Assembly (NCBI GenBank): GCA_023957835.1
Contig: JAMLGP010000001.1
Coordinates: forward strand, 1,543,575-1,607,574
Source of the DNA: Homoserinimonas sp.
GTDB lineage: Bacteria; Actinomycetota; Actinomycetes; Actinomycetales; Microbacteriaceae
Direction: 5' to 3'
DNA length: 64,000 bases
Shown here in pieces: positions 62,360-64,000 of this stretch. A model generated the notes under the pieces. That model had not been told where the DNA came from. It saw only the letters and a list, made by a program, of their open reading frames with translations, and did not search any database. Positions within the stretch are counted from its first letter, which is position 1. The number at the start of each line of letters is the position of its first letter. The translations under genes were made by a program, and so were the position numbers.

Positions 62360-64000
62360 GTTCCCACCTCCGTGCTCGGCCGGCCGACCCCGCTTCTAAC
62401 TATCGGGATGGGGGTAGTCGGCGGTCCCGCAACAACGGGTCGAGATCCCTGCGGCTCGTCGAGGCTGGAAATCACAAAGCGGTAGTGCTCGTTCTTTGCG
62501 AGCAGCTCAGAGTGCTTGCCGACAGCGGTAATGGTTCCATCCTGAAGCAAGGCGACCCGATCGGCGAGCATGACCGTGGAAGGGCGGTGCGCAACGATCA
62601 TCGCAGTGGTCGAAGCCAGCACCTGGCGAAGCGCCGCCTCGACCATCGCCTCGGTGTCCACGTCGAGAGCAGACAGCGGGTCGTCGAGAACGAGCACCTT
62701 TGGCTGGGCCGCCACCGCGCGGGCGAGAGCCAGTCGCTGGCGCTGACCGCCGGAGAGGCTCAGCCCCTCTTCGCCGACCTTGGTGTCGAGTCCCTCCGGC
62801 AGTTCGTAAACGAAGTCCGCCTGAGCTATTTCCAGGGCTCGCCTGAGTTCTTCTTCCGTCGACTCCGGCCTGCCGAGCAGCACGTTGTCCCTCACCGAAG
62901 CGGAGAACAGGGTCGCGTCCTCGAACGCCATGGCAATCTCGGTGCGCAGGTCCTGTCTGGTCAGGTCGCGGATGTCCACGCCATCCAGAGTGATCCGACC
63001 CCCGGTCACCTCGTAGAGCCTTGTCGTGAGCGCGGTCAGGGTCGACTTTCCGCTGCCGGTGAGGCCGACGATCGCCATGGTCTCGCCCGGCTTTAGCTCG
63101 AGATTCACATCGCGAAGCAGCCCCGGGAAGCTCTCCGGGGTATCCGGATACCTGAAGTCGACCTTCTCGAAAACCAGTCGCCCCTTCGGCTTTGCGATTT
63201 GCTTCGGCGAAGCCGGGTCGGTGATCGTGTTCACTTCATCGAGAACCTCGAAGAACCGGTCCGAAGCGGTCCTCGTATCGAAGGTCATCGAAAGCAGGAA
63301 GCCGATCGACTCGATCGGGAACCTCAGCACTGTGGCGGTAGCAAAGAATGCCACGAGAGCTCCGACCGAGACCTGGCCGAGTGAGGCGAGCCATACTCCG
63401 CCGGCAAGACACAGCGCAAAGGAGACATCGGGCACCAGAATCAGCCAGAGCCAGATTCCTGCGATCGCCTTTGCCTTTTCGATTTCGGTTCCGCGAAGCT
63501 GCTCTGCCTGAGCCGCGAAGTTGCGCAGCGCGAACTTGCCTCGGCCGAACGCCTTGAGCACCCGGATGCCGTGAACCGACTCCTCAACTGCGGTCGCGAG
63601 ATCCCCGGCCTGATCCTGGCTTCGCCTCGCGACGACCGAGTACTTGCGCTCGAAGACATAGCCATAGATCCACAGTGGAATCGAGCAAACCGTGAACAGC
63701 AACCCGAGCATCCAGTTAATGCTCACGAGAACAGCCAGACCGACGACGATCGTGATGACGTTCACAACGAAAAGTACTAGACCGAACGAGAACCAGCGCC
63801 TGATCAGGTTGAGGTCGCTCATTGCTCGGGAAAGCAACTGGCCGCTCGGCCAGCGGTCATGGAAGGCGACCGGCAGATCCTGAAGCTGGTTGTAGAGCCC
63901 GTTGCGCATCCGCGCTTCTATGTGGGTGCCAGGCTGCAGGACGAACCAGCGGCGGAACCAGATCATCGCCGCCTCGGCAATGCCCAGCAGCAGCACGAGC
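62356..64000 (-). CDS. Heterodimeric ABC exporter, subunit with degenerate Walker B (partial)
   Basis: At least 548 residues; the N-terminus lies beyond the window. Membrane helices occupy the first part ([21 protein letters not shown] and others). The ATPase has Walker [10 protein letters not shown] near residue 320 of the visible part, a normal signature [16 protein letters not shown], and Walker [13 protein letters not shown] with Asp where the catalytic Glu belongs. Together with the altered signature of its partner, this makes one of the two composite ATP sites degenerate, as in asymmetric exporters. A Pro-rich tail ([17 protein letters not shown]) ends the protein. Confidence 0.92.
   Translation of the reverse strand, partial: LVLLLGIAEAAMIWFRRWFVLQPGTHIEARMRNGLYNQLQDLPVAFHDRWPSGQLLSRAMSDLNLIRRWFSFGLVLFVVNVITIVVGLAVLVSINWMLGLLFTVCSIPLWIYGYVFERKYSVVARRSQDQAGDLATAVEESVHGIRVLKAFGRGKFALRNFAAQAEQLRGTEIEKAKAIAGIWLWLILVPDVSFALCLAGGVWLASLGQVSVGALVAFFATATVLRFPIESIGFLLSMTFDTRTASDRFFEVLDEVNTITDPASPKQIAKPKGRLVFEKVDFRYPDTPESFPGLLRDVNLELKPGETMAIVGLTGSGKSTLTALTTRLYEVTGGRITLDGVDIRDLTRQDLRTEIAMAFEDATLFSASVRDNVLLGRPESTEEELRRALEIAQADFVYELPEGLDTKVGEEGLSLSGGQRQRLALARAVAAQPKVLVLDDPLSALDVDTEAMVEAALRQVLASTTAMIVAHRPSTVMLADRVALLQDGTITAVGKHSELLAKNEHYRFVISSLDEPQGSRPVVAGPPTTPIPIVRSGVGRPSTEVGT

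Overview
The window is chromosomal DNA of a high-GC actinobacterium, most likely a member of the Microbacteriaceae (order Micrococcales). The case rests on a mycothiol synthase (mshD), a CarD regulator, a SenX3-RegX3 phosphate-sensing pair, a GlnR-type regulator, polyphosphate kinase beside a Nudix-phosphatase fusion (MutT1 type), a deazaflavin (F420) type oxidoreductase, very frequent GTG/TTG starts and tightly overlapping operons. Gene density is high and no gap between genes exceeds 300 bases. I see no phage, no complete insertion sequence and no CRISPR array.

Layout. 1-4.8 kb: start of a siderophore-utilisation gene under a DtxR/IdeR-type box, then rlmB-cysS, a metallo-beta-lactamase fold hydrolase, carD and a lipoprotein. 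4.8-18.7 kb: the phosphate block, namely senX3-regX3, phoU, ppk1, mutT1 and pstSCAB, with two 11-nt-phased PHO boxes upstream of phoU/senX3 and pstS. Embedded in it are gpmA, ygfZ, two small membrane proteins (one of 36 residues, not called by length-based gene finding), glnR and mshD. 18.9-22 kb: a tRNA-Lys followed by an accessory stretch (DUF1772 protein, a truncated NYN-domain gene, a lactonase-like hydrolase, a dienelactone-hydrolase-like protein). 22-29 kb: a K+/H+ antiporter with its regulatory subunit, a ferritin-VIT iron exporter fusion, an aldose epimerase, a lipoprotein, and glyA-folD behind a ZTP riboswitch.

29-47.5 kb is an amino-sugar region. Two GH20 beta-N-acetylhexosaminidases (one cytoplasmic, one exported) are followed by ltrA and a deazaflavin reductase. 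Then come glpK with an MFS exporter, purU, nagA, a sortase-anchored beta-helix surface protein, and a six-gene operon (ROK repressor, sugar-binding lipoprotein, two permeases, ROK kinase, nagB). Together these make a complete route from outside chitin or peptidoglycan oligosaccharide to fructose-6-phosphate. 47.5-55.6 kb: four overlapping genes for an ABC machine with two giant FtsX-type permeases and two ATPases. 55.7-64 kb: hsp20 behind a perfect CIRCE element, a metal P-type ATPase, icd, a GNAT acetyltransferase with an alkyltransferase-like protein, a duplicated REP-like palindrome, and a heterodimeric ABC exporter that runs off the window.

Regulatory layer. At least eight genes start exactly six bases after a -10-like hexamer, which points to widespread leaderless mRNA. 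Strong stem-loops follow both substrate-binding-protein genes (pstS and the sugar-binding protein). One GH20 gene has homology extending upstream of its first normal start codon, suggesting an unusual ATC start or a damaged start. Function names come from recognised motifs and gene order, not from database searches.
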